A model generated the notes under the pieces. That model saw only the letters and a list, made by a program, of their open reading frames with translations. It had not been told where the DNA came from and ran no database searches. Positions 27,002 through 35,662 of a stretch of 64,000 bases of DNA are shown one piece after another. Every line of letters begins with the position of its first letter. Position 1 is the first letter of the stretch. Location: NCBI GenBank assembly GCA_963797765.1, contig CAWCQU010000003.1, positions 1,798,001-1,862,000 on the forward strand, written 5' to 3'. Both the position numbers and the translations under genes were made by a program. This DNA comes from JBGPTK01 sp963797765. Lineage in GTDB: Bacteria; Acidobacteriota; Terriglobia; Acidiferrales; UBA7541.

Positions 27002-28396
27002 CTAAAATTTGGTTACTTCGGAGAAGTGGAAGTTGCGGACCTTCATCGCCGGGACGACCATTTCGAATGATTCTTCACCGGCCGAACGCACACCCGGGCC
27101 CAAGCTCTCCACATTGGAAAGCAGATCAATAATGCTCTGATTGAAGCGGAAATTCCGTATGCCGCCAGCGACGCGGCCGTTCTCCACCAAAAATGTGCCG
27201 TCGCGCGTCATTCCCGTAAGAATCTTCTGGAACGGATCAACTTCACGGATATACCACAACCGCGTGACCAGAATTCCCCGCTCCGTTGTTCGAATCATCT
27301 CCTCGGTGGAAGAATTGCCTCCCGCGAAAACCAGATTCATGGGCGCTTCGCCGTATTCATTCGGCAGCGAAAAGCCGTGGCCAGTGGGCTTCGTTTTCAT
27401 TTTCTTGGCGGTGGCGCGTGCGTAAACCAGGTTTTTCGGCACACCCTTATCGACCAGCAAAACTTTTTGGCGCGGCAGTCCTTCGCCATCAAAGGGCGAG
27501 CCAAGCTGCAGCGGATGGTAAACGTCATCCCACAGAGTGATGTTTTCGCCGAAGAGCGGTTTGCCCAGGCGGCCCGTCAAGCAGGAACGTTTGTCACGCA
27601 CCGCTGTAGCGGCAAAATCGTAAAACATGAAGCCGACAAGATCGAGAACGGCGGGCGGCTCCAGAATAGTCACGTAATGGCCGGCAGGGAGCTCGCGCGG
27701 ATCGCGCGAATCGCGCGATTTCTGGCTTGCGCTCGCGGCCAACGCGTCCGGATCGATCGCGGAAATATCAGCAAAATTCGCCTTGGCCCAGCCGGAGGAA
27801 TCCTGCTCCAGAATCGTGATCGAAAATTCCGCGCCGGTTTGCTCGTGATGAGCGAAAAGTCCGCGCGAATTGGCCAGGATGCCTTCGGTAAGCGACGTGG
27901 AAAAAATTCCGGCGGCCGTTTGTTTATTTTTCGCGGCCAATTGCGTCACTCGCTTGACGGCGCGCGCGCGATCTTCTGGACTGGCCCCGGAGGTGGCTTT
28001 GAAAACGCGGTTCACCTTCGTATATTTCTGCTTCCCGAGCATGGGAAGTAAGTCGGGCATTTTTGGCTGGCAGAGCGCGAGGCTCCGTGCAGCGGCCACA
28101 ACACGGCGGAGCGATTCTTCGTCGGTTTTGTTCGTCGCGGCGCGGGCGGTGCGGCCATTCACAACGGCGCGCACGGAAATGTGCATGGTTTGCTCGGCGA
28201 CGTTTTGGTGGATGGTGTTATTGGCGAATCGCGTCAGCGCCTTGGTGGCTACGTCGATTTCGACTTCGGTCTCTTCGGCTTCGCTGAGTTTGAAAATTTT
28301 CTCGGCGAGGCGGCGCAGTTCGTCCGGGCCAAGTTGGTGCGCGGCGGCAACGGCAGGGCCGCGGAGCGAGGCGGATTTTTTCTTATCGCGTGGCAT
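27002..28396 (-). CDS. pmbA: TldD/PmbA family protease subunit (TldE-like)
   Basis: This 464-residue protein is the non-metal-binding partner of a TldD/TldE-type protease that trims peptides such as modified bacteriocin precursors. It shows the family architecture: an N-terminal strand region (TEVEIDVATKALTRFANNTIHQN), GHYVTILEPPAVLDLVGF, GEAPMNLVFAGG and the end NFRFNQSIIDLLSNVESLGP. It lacks the HExxxH zinc motif, as expected of TldE. The ATG at 28396 is preferred; a TTG at 28441 would extend into a repeat hairpin. It follows tldD by about 50 bases in an operon. Confidence 0.92.
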   Translation of the reverse strand: MPRDKKKSASLRGPAVAAAHQLGPDELRRLAEKIFKLSEAEETEVEIDVATKALTRFANNTIHQNVAEQTMHISVRAVVNGRTARAATNKTDEESLRRVVAAARSLALCQPKMPDLLPMLGKQKYTKVNRVFKATSGASPEDRARAVKRVTQLAAKNKQTAAGIFSTSLTEGILANSRGLFAHHEQTGAEFSITILEQDSSGWAKANFADISAIDPDALAASASQKSRDSRDPRELPAGHYVTILEPPAVLDLVGFMFYDFAATAVRDKRSCLTGRLGKPLFGENITLWDDVYHPLQLGSPFDGEGLPRQKVLLVDKGVPKNLVYARATAKKMKTKPTGHGFSLPNEYGEAPMNLVFAGGNSSTEEMIRTTERGILVTRLWYIREVDPFQKILTGMTRDGTFLVENGRVAGGIRNFRFNQSIIDLLSNVESLGPGVRSAGEESFEMVVPAMKVRNFHFSEVTKF

Positions 28397-28414
28397 TTTC
28401 ACGAAACCCGAAAT

Positions 28415-28436
28415 GCCGCCCTGAAGGGCGGCGCTA
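28415..28436 (+). repeat. Short palindromic repeat (CTGAAG-core, REP-like), copy 1
   Basis: GCCGCCCT-GA-AGGGCGGC (28415-28432) is a perfect hairpin followed by GCTAC, lying between tldD and pmbA. The opposite strand of 38687-38711 carries a diverged copy sharing the pattern GCCG-N2-CTGAAG-N2-CGGCGCTAC. Confidence 0.55.
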
Positions 28437-28448
28437 CGCAACCGGCAA

Positions 28449-29906
28449 TCATTTTGCGAAGGCTACACCGATTTTTACGTTGCGGAACCGCGCGGGCGAA
28501 GCTCCGTGGCCCGTGCCCATCGTTTGCATGGGCTGGCCCTTGCCGCAATTCGGCGTTCCCCACAGCGTCCAATAATCCCGCGAACAAACCGCGTCGCAAC
28601 TTCCCCAAAATTCCGTGGTGATCCCGCTATAGCTGGGATTCTTCAACATCCGCGTGCGCTTGCCGCCCTTGATTTCCCAGCCGATTTCCGTCGAAAACTG
28701 AAAATGATACCGGCGGTCATCAATCGACCACGAGCGATTCGTTTCCATGTAAATTCCGTCGTCGGTTCCGGCAATCATATCCTCGAATTTCCAGTCGCCC
28801 GGAAGAATGCTGATATTGGTCATGCGAATGATCGGAAGGCGATTCCAGCTTTCCGTGCGCATGGTTCCGTTGGAGCGATTTTCGCCAATGGCGATCGCGG
28901 TCTCGCGGTTCGAAAGATAACCGGTAAATAGTCCATTGGTGATAATTGGAGTGCATTGCGCCGGCACGCCTTCGTCATCATATCCAAAGGTGCCCAGCCC
29001 CGGCCCGTGTTCCAGCCGCGCATCGGCCACCACATTCACAATATCGGAGGCGTATCGCAGCGTCCGCAATTTCTCCAGCGTCAGGAAACTCATCCCCGCG
29101 AAATTCGCTTCCATTCCCAGCACGCGATCCAGTTCAATCGGATGTCCGATCGATTCGTGAATCTGCAATCCAAGTTGCGAGCTATCCAGAATAATCGTGC
29201 TGGTGCCCTGTGGGCATTGCGCGGCCGAATGCAACGCCACTGCTTCTTCCCCCACGCGCGGGGCGTGGCCCACCAGGTTCAGCGATTCCACCAGTTCGTA
29301 GCCCTGCAGCGAATGCTGGCCGCCGAAACTATTGGGATAAGAGCGCTTTTGAATTTCATTATTCGCGAACGTGGTGGCTACGATTCCAGCGCCAGACTGC
29401 ATTTTCACCTGGTGAATGCTCGAGCCAATGCTCGATACGAAGAGCTGCTCAATCCGCCGGAACGACATGGACCCTTCCGCAATAGTGACTCCCTTCACTT
29501 TCCGCATTTCCTTGTCGGCGGCAAGCAGCAGATCGATTTGCCGCTCGACGGGAATGCGGAAAGGATCTTTGACGAAGGGATTTTGCCAGGTATCTACGAA
29601 AGCTTTTTCAGGGGCCATCACCACGTTGTGCAGCTTGGCAAGCGCCGAGGCCTTGGCGATGGCCACTGCATGCACCGCGCATGCGTCGATTCCGCTGCGC
29701 GATAGTTGATCCGTGGAAGCAAATCCCCACGCGCCTTGGGCAATCACGCGAATGCCGATGCCCAGCGATTCGCTTTCCGCAAGCGTGCCAACCTCGCCGT
29801 TTTTCGTGGAAAGATCGCGGTGGCGTATATCCATCACGCGCACGTCGGCGTAAGTTGCGCCACGCGCAAGTGCGGTCTCTATTCCCCGGTTGGCCCAGTC
29901 TTGCAT
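28449..29906 (-). CDS. tldD: Metalloprotease TldD
   Basis: This ~485-residue zinc protease is the catalytic half of the TldD/TldE complex. The zinc motif is HESIGH, in LQIHESIGHPIELDR, and the C-terminus carries the third-ligand region WTLWGTPNCGKGQPMQTM followed by SPARFRNVKIG. The N-terminus shows ADVRVMDIRHRDLSTKNGEV. The ATG at 29906 is chosen; a GTG two codons upstream is possible. With pmbA directly downstream it forms a typical pair. No peptide-antibiotic precursor gene is visible, so the substrate is unknown. Confidence 0.95.
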   Translation of the reverse strand: MQDWANRGIETALARGATYADVRVMDIRHRDLSTKNGEVGTLAESESLGIGIRVIAQGAWGFASTDQLSRSGIDACAVHAVAIAKASALAKLHNVVMAPEKAFVDTWQNPFVKDPFRIPVERQIDLLLAADKEMRKVKGVTIAEGSMSFRRIEQLFVSSIGSSIHQVKMQSGAGIVATTFANNEIQKRSYPNSFGGQHSLQGYELVESLNLVGHAPRVGEEAVALHSAAQCPQGTSTIILDSSQLGLQIHESIGHPIELDRVLGMEANFAGMSFLTLEKLRTLRYASDIVNVVADARLEHGPGLGTFGYDDEGVPAQCTPIITNGLFTGYLSNRETAIAIGENRSNGTMRTESWNRLPIIRMTNISILPGDWKFEDMIAGTDDGIYMETNRSWSIDDRRYHFQFSTEIGWEIKGGKRTRMLKNPSYSGITTEFWGSCDAVCSRDYWTLWGTPNCGKGQPMQTMGTGHGASPARFRNVKIGVAFAK

Positions 29907-29955
29907 TTTCACCCGTTCAGATTCGGCTTAGTCTAGCAGAGTAAGGGAGGGATTC

Positions 29956-29984
29956 TGCGGGCCGGCCGCGATGAACGGCCCGCA
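29956..29984 (-). terminator. Hairpin downstream of ahcY (weak terminator)
   Basis: TGCGGGCCG (29956-29964) pairs with CGGCCCGCA (29976-29984), a 9-base perfect stem starting 23 bases after the ahcY stop on the minus strand. The sequence after it is C/T-rich but has no clean T-run, so termination may be partial. Confidence 0.45.
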
Positions 29985-30007
29985 AGAGTAACGATGAATT
30001 GTCCAGT

Positions 30008-31282
30008 CTAAGTGCCTTCGTCCCACGACGCGAGGTAATGTTCCTGATCTGGAGTCAGCTTATCCACCTGCACGCCCATCGATTCCAGCTTTAGCTTGGC
30101 AATTTGTCGATCCAGATGATCGGGCACCGGGTGGACATCGATCTTCAGCTGCGAAGCGTTCTTGATCATGTATTCCACTGAGAGCGCCTGGTTTGCGAAG
30201 CTCATGTCCATCACGACAGCGGGGTGTCCCTCTGCCGCGGCCAGATTGATCAACCGCCCGTCGCCCAGCAGATAAAGTTTGCGCCCGTCGCCCATCGCAA
30301 ATTCCTCGACGAACGGTCGAATCGGCTTGCGCGAACTGGCCAGTTTCTCGAGCGCGGGGATATCGATTTCCACGTTGAAGTGGCCGGAATTGCAAACCAC
30401 CGCGCCATCATTCATTTTCTCGAAATGCTCGGCAGTCAGGATGGATTTGTTACCGGTTACAGTGATGAAAATTTCACCGATTTTTGCGGCGTCGGCCATC
30501 GGCATCACGCGGAAACCATCCATCACCGCTTCCAGCGCCCGAACCGGATTGATTTCGGTGATTATCACGTCCGCGCCAAGCCCTTTCGCGCGCATCGCCA
30601 CGCCGCGTCCGCACCAGCCGTAGCCCGCAATCACCACACGCATGCCCGCGATCAATAAATTTGTCGCGCGAATCACGCCGTCAATCGTCGATTGGCCCGT
30701 GCCGTAGCGATTATCAAACAGATGCTTGGTCAGCGCGTCGTTCACGGCAATGATCGGGTATTTCAGCGTGCCGTCTTTCGCCATCGCTCGCAGGCGAATC
30801 ACGCCCGTGGTGGTTTCTTCCGTGCCGCCGATCACGTTCTTCACCAAATCAGTGCGCTTGGTCAGCAAAATCGTGACAAGGTCCGCGCCGTCGTCCAGCG
30901 TAATTTGCGGCTGGTGGTCGATCGCCGCGTTAATGTGCGCGTAGTAGGTCGCATTGTCCTCGCCTTTGATCGCAAAGGTGGGGATGTTGTAATCCTTCAC
31001 CAGCGACGCGGCCACTTCGTCTTGAGTCGAAAGCGGGTTCGATCCGCAGAGGACCACATCGGCGCCGCCGTCTCGCAAGGTGATCGCCAGGTTGGCGGTT
31101 TCGCTGGTCACGTGCAAACACGCGGACATGCGGATGCCCTTGAGCGGCTGCTCCTTGATGAATCGCTTGCGGATTGATTGCAGCACGGGCATATGTTGAT
31201 TGGCCCACTCGATTTTGCGCTTGCCGCGTTCGGCTAAGCTGATGTCCTTTACGTCTCCATTCACTTTAGAAACCGTTTCCAA
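30008..31282 (-). CDS. ahcY: Adenosylhomocysteinase (SAH hydrolase)
   Basis: This enzyme splits S-adenosylhomocysteine, the product of SAM-dependent methylations, into adenosine and homocysteine with bound NAD. The 424-residue product carries the NAD loop GYGWCGRG (residues 220-227), LHVTSETANLAITL near the start, the KYPIIAVNDALTKHLFDNRYGTG segment and EGHPAVVMDMSFANQAL. A bacterial-type C-terminus (QEHYLASWDEGT) is present. The start is a TTG with a strong AGGGGGA site seven bases upstream. It follows metK on the same strand by 159 bases, with a structured leader between them. Confidence 0.95.
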   Translation of the reverse strand: METVSKVNGDVKDISLAERGKRKIEWANQHMPVLQSIRKRFIKEQPLKGIRMSACLHVTSETANLAITLRDGGADVVLCGSNPLSTQDEVAASLVKDYNIPTFAIKGEDNATYYAHINAAIDHQPQITLDDGADLVTILLTKRTDLVKNVIGGTEETTTGVIRLRAMAKDGTLKYPIIAVNDALTKHLFDNRYGTGQSTIDGVIRATNLLIAGMRVVIAGYGWCGRGVAMRAKGLGADVIITEINPVRALEAVMDGFRVMPMADAAKIGEIFITVTGNKSILTAEHFEKMNDGAVVCNSGHFNVEIDIPALEKLASSRKPIRPFVEEFAMGDGRKLYLLGDGRLINLAAAEGHPAVVMDMSFANQALSVEYMIKNASQLKIDVHPVPDHLDRQIAKLKLESMGVQVDKLTPDQEHYLASWDEGT

Positions 31283-31379
31283 GAGAATCCCCCTTTACTC
31301 GTATGGCCGGCTTTCCGGCGGATAAGGATTAGTGTCGATATGGCGTCACGAAAATTTCAGAAGGACCGATTGGTTACCT

Positions 31380-31426
31380 GAGCTGCCAAAGCAACCAGGT
31401 AGCAGCTCCCGCGCTGCTCCAAGCAG
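31380..31426 (-). promoter_or_regulatory. Attenuator-like set of alternating hairpins in ahcY leader
   Basis: In the metK-ahcY gap four segments can pair in mutually exclusive ways on the minus strand. They are CTGCT (31426-31422), AGCAGC (31418-31413), GAGCTGCT (31408-31401) and GCAGCTC (31386-31380). Segments 1:2, 2:3 and 3:4 are each complementary, the layout of an attenuator or riboswitch. No T-run directly follows segment 4, so control may be translational. It does not match the SAH-riboswitch consensus as I remember it. Confidence 0.4.
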
Positions 31427-31441
31427 AAGCGCCACAAGCGG

Positions 31442-32623
31442 TCAGCGCCGGGCAGCTAATTCGCCCCCGCGCGAGCCAACCTGCTTGCGAATCTGGTCTG
31501 CTTTGTCGGTAAGTTCCCACGTGAAGCCCGGTTCCGAGCGCCCGAAATGGCCGTAGGCCGCGGTTTGCCGGTAAATCGGCCGTCGCAGGTTCAAAGTTTC
31601 GATGATTCCAAGCGGCGTCAGCGAGAATAGTTCGCGAATCAATTCGGTAATTTGAGCGTCGGGAATTGTCCCAGTGCCAAAGGTATCGGCCATCACGGAA
31701 ACCGGCTCAGCCACGCCGATGGCGTACGCGATCTGGACTTCCACTTTGCGCGCGATCCCGGCAGCCACCAGATTCTTGGCGACGTAACGTGCCATGTAAC
31801 ATGCCGAGCGATCCACTTTGGTTGGATCTTTGCCCGAAAGTGCGCCGCCGCCATGACGGCTGTAGCCGCCGTAAGTATCCACAATAATTTTCCGCCCGGT
31901 TAGCCCCGCATCGCCCATTGGCCCGCCCACCACGAAACGGCCTGTGGGATTGATGTGGAATTTCGTCTGCTTGTCCATCATCGACGCAGGAATCACGGGA
32001 CGGATCACGAGCTTCTCGACGGCTTCCCGCAATTCGGCATTCGAAACATTCTCATCGTGCTGCGTGGAAATGACCACGCAATCCACTCGCCAAGGCCGGC
32101 CGTCTTGGTATTCGACAGTAACTTGTGACTTGCCGTCAGGCCGCAGGAAACCCACCTGTTCGGACTTGCGAACGTCCGCCAACCGCTTGGTCAGTTTGTG
32201 CGCCAATTCGATTGGCATGGGCATCAGCGCATCGGTTTCATCACATGCGAATCCGAACATCAACCCTTGATCGCCCGCGCCGCCGGTGTCCACTCCCATG
32301 GCGATGTCAGGTGACTGGCGCTTGAGCGAAGAGATCACGGCGCAGGTATCAGCATCAAAACCATATTTGGCGCGTGTGTACCCGGTGTCTCGAATCACCT
32401 CGCGCACAATGTCCTGATAATCGAGCTGCGCGGTGGTGGTGATTTCTCCGGCCACGACCGCCAAACCGGTGGTAACCAGCGTTTCACAGGCGACCCGACC
32501 CATCGGGTCCTGCGTGAGTACCGCGTCCAAAATTCCGTCTGAAATCTGATCCGCAATCTTGTCCGGATGTCCTTCAGTGACCGATTCGGAGGTAAATAGG
32601 AATCTTTCTGGTGTTGAGGTCAA
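31442..32623 (-). CDS. metK: S-adenosylmethionine synthetase
   Basis: This enzyme makes SAM from methionine and ATP. The 393-residue product shows the MetK signatures FTSESVTEGHPDKIADQISD near the start, GAGDQGLMFGFA, and YGGYSRHGGGALSGKDPTKVDRS, and it ends in the expected FTWELTDKADQIR. The start is a TTG at 32623 with AAGGAG six bases upstream; a TTG five codons earlier is less well placed. A strong promoter with a palindromic spacer lies about 80 bases upstream. ahcY follows on the same strand, joining SAM supply to SAH removal. Confidence 0.96.
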   Translation of the reverse strand: MTSTPERFLFTSESVTEGHPDKIADQISDGILDAVLTQDPMGRVACETLVTTGLAVVAGEITTTAQLDYQDIVREVIRDTGYTRAKYGFDADTCAVISSLKRQSPDIAMGVDTGGAGDQGLMFGFACDETDALMPMPIELAHKLTKRLADVRKSEQVGFLRPDGKSQVTVEYQDGRPWRVDCVVISTQHDENVSNAELREAVEKLVIRPVIPASMMDKQTKFHINPTGRFVVGGPMGDAGLTGRKIIVDTYGGYSRHGGGALSGKDPTKVDRSACYMARYVAKNLVAAGIARKVEVQIAYAIGVAEPVSVMADTFGTGTIPDAQITELIRELFSLTPLGIIETLNLRRPIYRQTAAYGHFGRSEPGFTWELTDKADQIRKQVGSRGGELAARR

Positions 32624-32700
32624 TACCTTCTCCTTCAATGGGGGAAACGATTTTGCGCGTCACACAGCGACTTACAATTTACGAGGTCGACCAATTGAAA

Positions 32701-32729
32701 AGGCTAACATGCACCCCAGGGGGTGTCAA
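32701..32729 (-). promoter_or_regulatory. metK promoter with palindromic operator in spacer
   Basis: On the minus strand TTGACA (32729-32724) and TAGCCT (32706-32701) are separated by exactly 17 bases. The start of the spacer, overlapping the -35 end, is the palindrome CACCCC-CT-GGGGTG. A repressor bound there would block RNA polymerase. The transcript leader would be about 70 bases. Confidence 0.65.
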
Positions 32730-32828
32730 CGATTTGCGCGGAAATGCGGGAAATAAGCCTCAAACGGCATTTTCTCAACATGGAACGGTATTCGGCAGAC
32801 TGGGCTGCGCGCTTCGCTTCGGCTCCTA

Positions 32829-33990
32829 CTATTCGAGGGACTCCCCATTCGATGGCGGCATCGCTCCTGTGCGTTTGAACGTCAGATAAGCTCGAATAAA
32901 GCTGTCGATGTCGCCGTTAAGAACCTTATCCACGTCACCACGTTCCATCTTGGTGCGGTGATCTTTGATCAGTTGGTAAGGCTGCAGCACATAAGAGCGA
33001 ATCTGGCTGCCGAAACTGATTTCCGGTTTCGACGCATCGAGCTTGCGCAAGGCTTCCTGCTTCTTTTCCACTTCAAGCTCGTAGAGCTGCGAGCGCAGCA
33101 CTTTCATCGCGATCTCGCGATTTTTGTGCTGGCTGCGCTCATTCTGGCACTGCACCACGATTCCGCTGGGCAAATGAGTAATGCGGACCGCCGATTCCAC
33201 TTTGTTGACGTTCTGTCCTCCGTGGCCGCCGGCGCGAAACGTATCGATCCGCAACTCTTCCGGCTTCACATTGATTTCAATTTGATCGTCAATCTCTGGA
33301 ATCACAAAAACCGACGCAAACGAAGTGTGGCGTCTGGCGGCCTGGTCGAAAGGCGAGATGCGCACGAGCCGGTGCACTCCGCTTTCACCCGCCAGCAGTC
33401 CATAGGCGTTCTCGCCTTCCATCTGCACGGTGGCCGATTTGATTCCCGCTTCTTCGCCCGGAGTCGAATCGATAATCGTGGCGCGAAATCCCTGGTGCTC
33501 GGCCCAGCGCATATACATGCGCAGTAGCATCTCCGCCCAATCCTGCGATTCCGTGCCACCCGCGCCAGGCTTCACCGTGACGATGGCGTTCAGCCGGTCG
33601 TTTTCGCCGGCCAGCAGCGTATCCGTTTCCAGTTCCGCGACGTACCCTTCCGCCGCATTGAATTCCCCGTTCAGTTCGGTCAAAAGCGAATCGCGTTGCT
33701 CCGCATTCGTCTCCGCGTGGGCCAAATCAAAATATGTGTCCAGGTCGCTCAGGCTTCGCGCCAGCTTCTCGTCTGCCGCCACCAGTTTTTCGGCCTTCTT
33801 GCGCTTTTGCAAAAGCGCCTGAGCCTGCTCCTGGTTTTGCCAGAAGCCCGGGTCGTTCATTTTCGGTTCAAGAGAAGCGATCAGCGCGCGATTCTGCGAA
33901 ACGTCAAAGATAACTCCGAACCATCTCGATGCGCTTCTTCAGGTCGGTGTAGCGGCGTTCCAAATCTTCAATGTGCGGTGCCATGGACAT
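32829..33990 (-). CDS. prfB: Peptide chain release factor 2 with programmed +1 frameshift
   Basis: RF2 ends translation at UGA and UAA. The gene is in two frames. A 26-codon lead from ATG 33990 (APHIEDLERRYTDLKKR...) runs into an in-frame TGA at 33906-33904 in the classical context TAT-CTT-TGA-C, and the rest continues in the +1 frame as DVSQNRALIASLEPKMNDPGFWQ. The body has the peptidyl-hydrolysis GGQ in FRAGGHGGQNVNKVES and the family ending; total length is about 365 residues, normal for RF2. The frameshift lets RF2 regulate its own synthesis. A G/A-rich stretch (TTCGGAG) upstream of the site may act as the stimulatory element. Confidence 0.96.
33903..33920 (-). promoter_or_regulatory. prfB autoregulatory +1 frameshift site
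   Basis: The minus strand reads CGG-AGT-TAT-CTT-TGA-C. The slippery CTT followed by the poor terminator context TGA-C is the conserved RF2 recoding site; when RF2 is scarce, the ribosome slips forward one base and makes full-length protein. Confidence 0.92.
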
Positions 33991-34095
33991 ATATCTTAAC
34001 CTAAAGACAAAATTGAAAAATCGAAATTCTTGACTGTGAAATGCGCCGTGCGGCGCAGGAAGCACACTGGCATCCGGACGCTGCGCCTTCCCGCA

Positions 34096-34121
34096 GTCAT
34101 CCCGAGCAACGCGAGGGATCC
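34096..34121 (+). repeat. Dispersed GTCATCCC...GAGGGATC repeat, copy 1
   Basis: GTCATCCCGAGC-AACGCGAGGGATC is an imperfect palindrome between prfB and lnt. A diverged inverted copy lies at 49537-49561. Similar intergenic sequences are familiar from acidobacterial genomes. Confidence 0.5.
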
Positions 34122-34144
34122 AGAGTAATCCGCGCAATTCAATT

Positions 34145-35662
34145 TCACGTCGATCTCCGAATCATCGTGATGGCTAGCAAGAAAGCCGAAACAAAAACGC
34201 AAATCCACGCCCACCAGTCGCCCCATCGCGTGTAGAGCGTCGTGTCGCTGCGAAAACTGTACGGTGCGGTTACGACGCCCAGTTGATTGATCTCCAGCCC
34301 GGCCACGTAACGTCCGTACGGATCGACATCCACCGTGAATCCCTTATTCGTATCCCGCAGCAGCCACCGCCGGTTTTCCACCGCGCGCACTCGCGCCATC
34401 ATCAAATGCTGCGGGGGCGCCGCTGACCCGACAAACCACCCATCATTCGAAATATTGATCAACAACTCAGCTCCATTCGCCGCAAAGCGCCGCACTTCGC
34501 CGGGAAACACCGCCTCGAAACAAATGAACACGCTGAATTTTCCGCCCGGCAGATTTCCGACGCTATATTGATTTCCCGGCGTGAAATCGCCGATTTCAGC
34601 GGTCAGCTTCGAAGCAAAAGTAAGCCATCGTCGCAGCGGAACATATTCACCGAACGGAACCAGATGAATTTTGTCGTAAGTAAAATTCCGCAATCCGGAT
34701 GGAGCCAGCAGAATCGCGCTGTTCGATGCATTCCACCGCCCGGCAGCGTCTGTTTTCCAGTCATCCACGCCGAATAGAAAATCGCTTCCGGAATCTCGCG
34801 CGATGCGCACCGCGCGCGCCGCAAATTTCGGATCCTGAAAACTAAATGGAGCCGGCACCTCCGGCCACACAATCAATCCCGGATTGGCCCGCGCCGCGGC
34901 CACACTCAAATTTTCGATCTGGTCAAGTTCGGGCGCGTGAACGTCGAGCCAATCAGGCGTATAGCTCATCGACTGAGGAAAATTTGTCGACACCAGGTTC
35001 GCCACGTACCGCGGCACATCGTGCGGAACCAAAAGCGGCCCAAAAAGAGCGACCGCGAGCAACGCGGCTGTAACCCCAACGGTTCCGTATCGGGCGCGAT
35101 CAGTCGGATGCACGATCGCCCACGCAACCAAGGCGTTGAATGCAACAACAAAAAAAGACAGCCCGAAAATTCCCGTCCACACCGCGAGCTGCAAAAACGC
35201 CAAATTGCCCGATGCGCCATAACCGATCAGGTTCCACGGCCAACCAATGATTGGCAAATGGGTGCGGGCAAATTCAAGCGCCACCCAGAAAAATGGCGCG
35301 AACAGGCAAGCGCCGCTTACACTCCGCCGTGCAACTCGCGCCACCGCAACCGAAAATACAAGCGAAAAAAGTGCTGCGGCAAAACTGATCAGTGCCAGCA
35401 CGCCCGCCGCTTCCCACACGCTCAAATTTCCGTACACCCGCAACACCGTATAAAACCACGGCAGCATCATCGGATAACACACCGCGCCATGCAGGAAACC
35501 GCACAAGGCAGCTTCCCCTGGTTGCGCGCCGATTGAAGCAACCATCAGCAACACAATTGCAATCCAGGCGAAAACAGGCAAATTGTAGTTGGGGAATGCT
35601 AACGCCAGGGCAAGCCCGGAGCCCAGGGCCAGCAGAAATCGCGTGCGCCGTTTCAGGACCAT
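34145..35662 (-). CDS. lnt: Apolipoprotein N-acyltransferase
   Basis: This inner-membrane enzyme adds the third acyl chain to lipoproteins. The 505-residue protein has about six spans in the first ~215 residues, then a nitrilase-type domain whose catalytic Glu, Lys and Cys appear in LIVWPEVPAPF, YDKIHLVPFGEYVP and VFICFEAVFP. A last span lies at the C-terminus. It begins directly after the stop of the SPOR gene (no gap), so it is translated from the same transcript. The position fits a cell-envelope operon. Confidence 0.95.
   Translation of the reverse strand: MVLKRRTRFLLALGSGLALALAFPNYNLPVFAWIAIVLLMVASIGAQPGEAALCGFLHGAVCYPMMLPWFYTVLRVYGNLSVWEAAGVLALISFAAALFSLVFSVAVARVARRSVSGACLFAPFFWVALEFARTHLPIIGWPWNLIGYGASGNLAFLQLAVWTGIFGLSFFVVAFNALVAWAIVHPTDRARYGTVGVTAALLAVALFGPLLVPHDVPRYVANLVSTNFPQSMSYTPDWLDVHAPELDQIENLSVAAARANPGLIVWPEVPAPFSFQDPKFAARAVRIARDSGSDFLFGVDDWKTDAAGRWNASNSAILLAPSGLRNFTYDKIHLVPFGEYVPLRRWLTFASKLTAEIGDFTPGNQYSVGNLPGGKFSVFICFEAVFPGEVRRFAANGAELLINISNDGWFVGSAAPPQHLMMARVRAVENRRWLLRDTNKGFTVDVDPYGRYVAGLEINQLGVVTAPYSFRSDTTLYTRWGDWWAWICVFVSAFLLAITMIRRST

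Noticed and set aside
31283..31441. Canonical SAH or SAM riboswitch upstream of ahcY
   Set aside because: Paired segments exist, but the conserved core sequences of those families could not be matched by eye; kept only as an unclassified structured leader.
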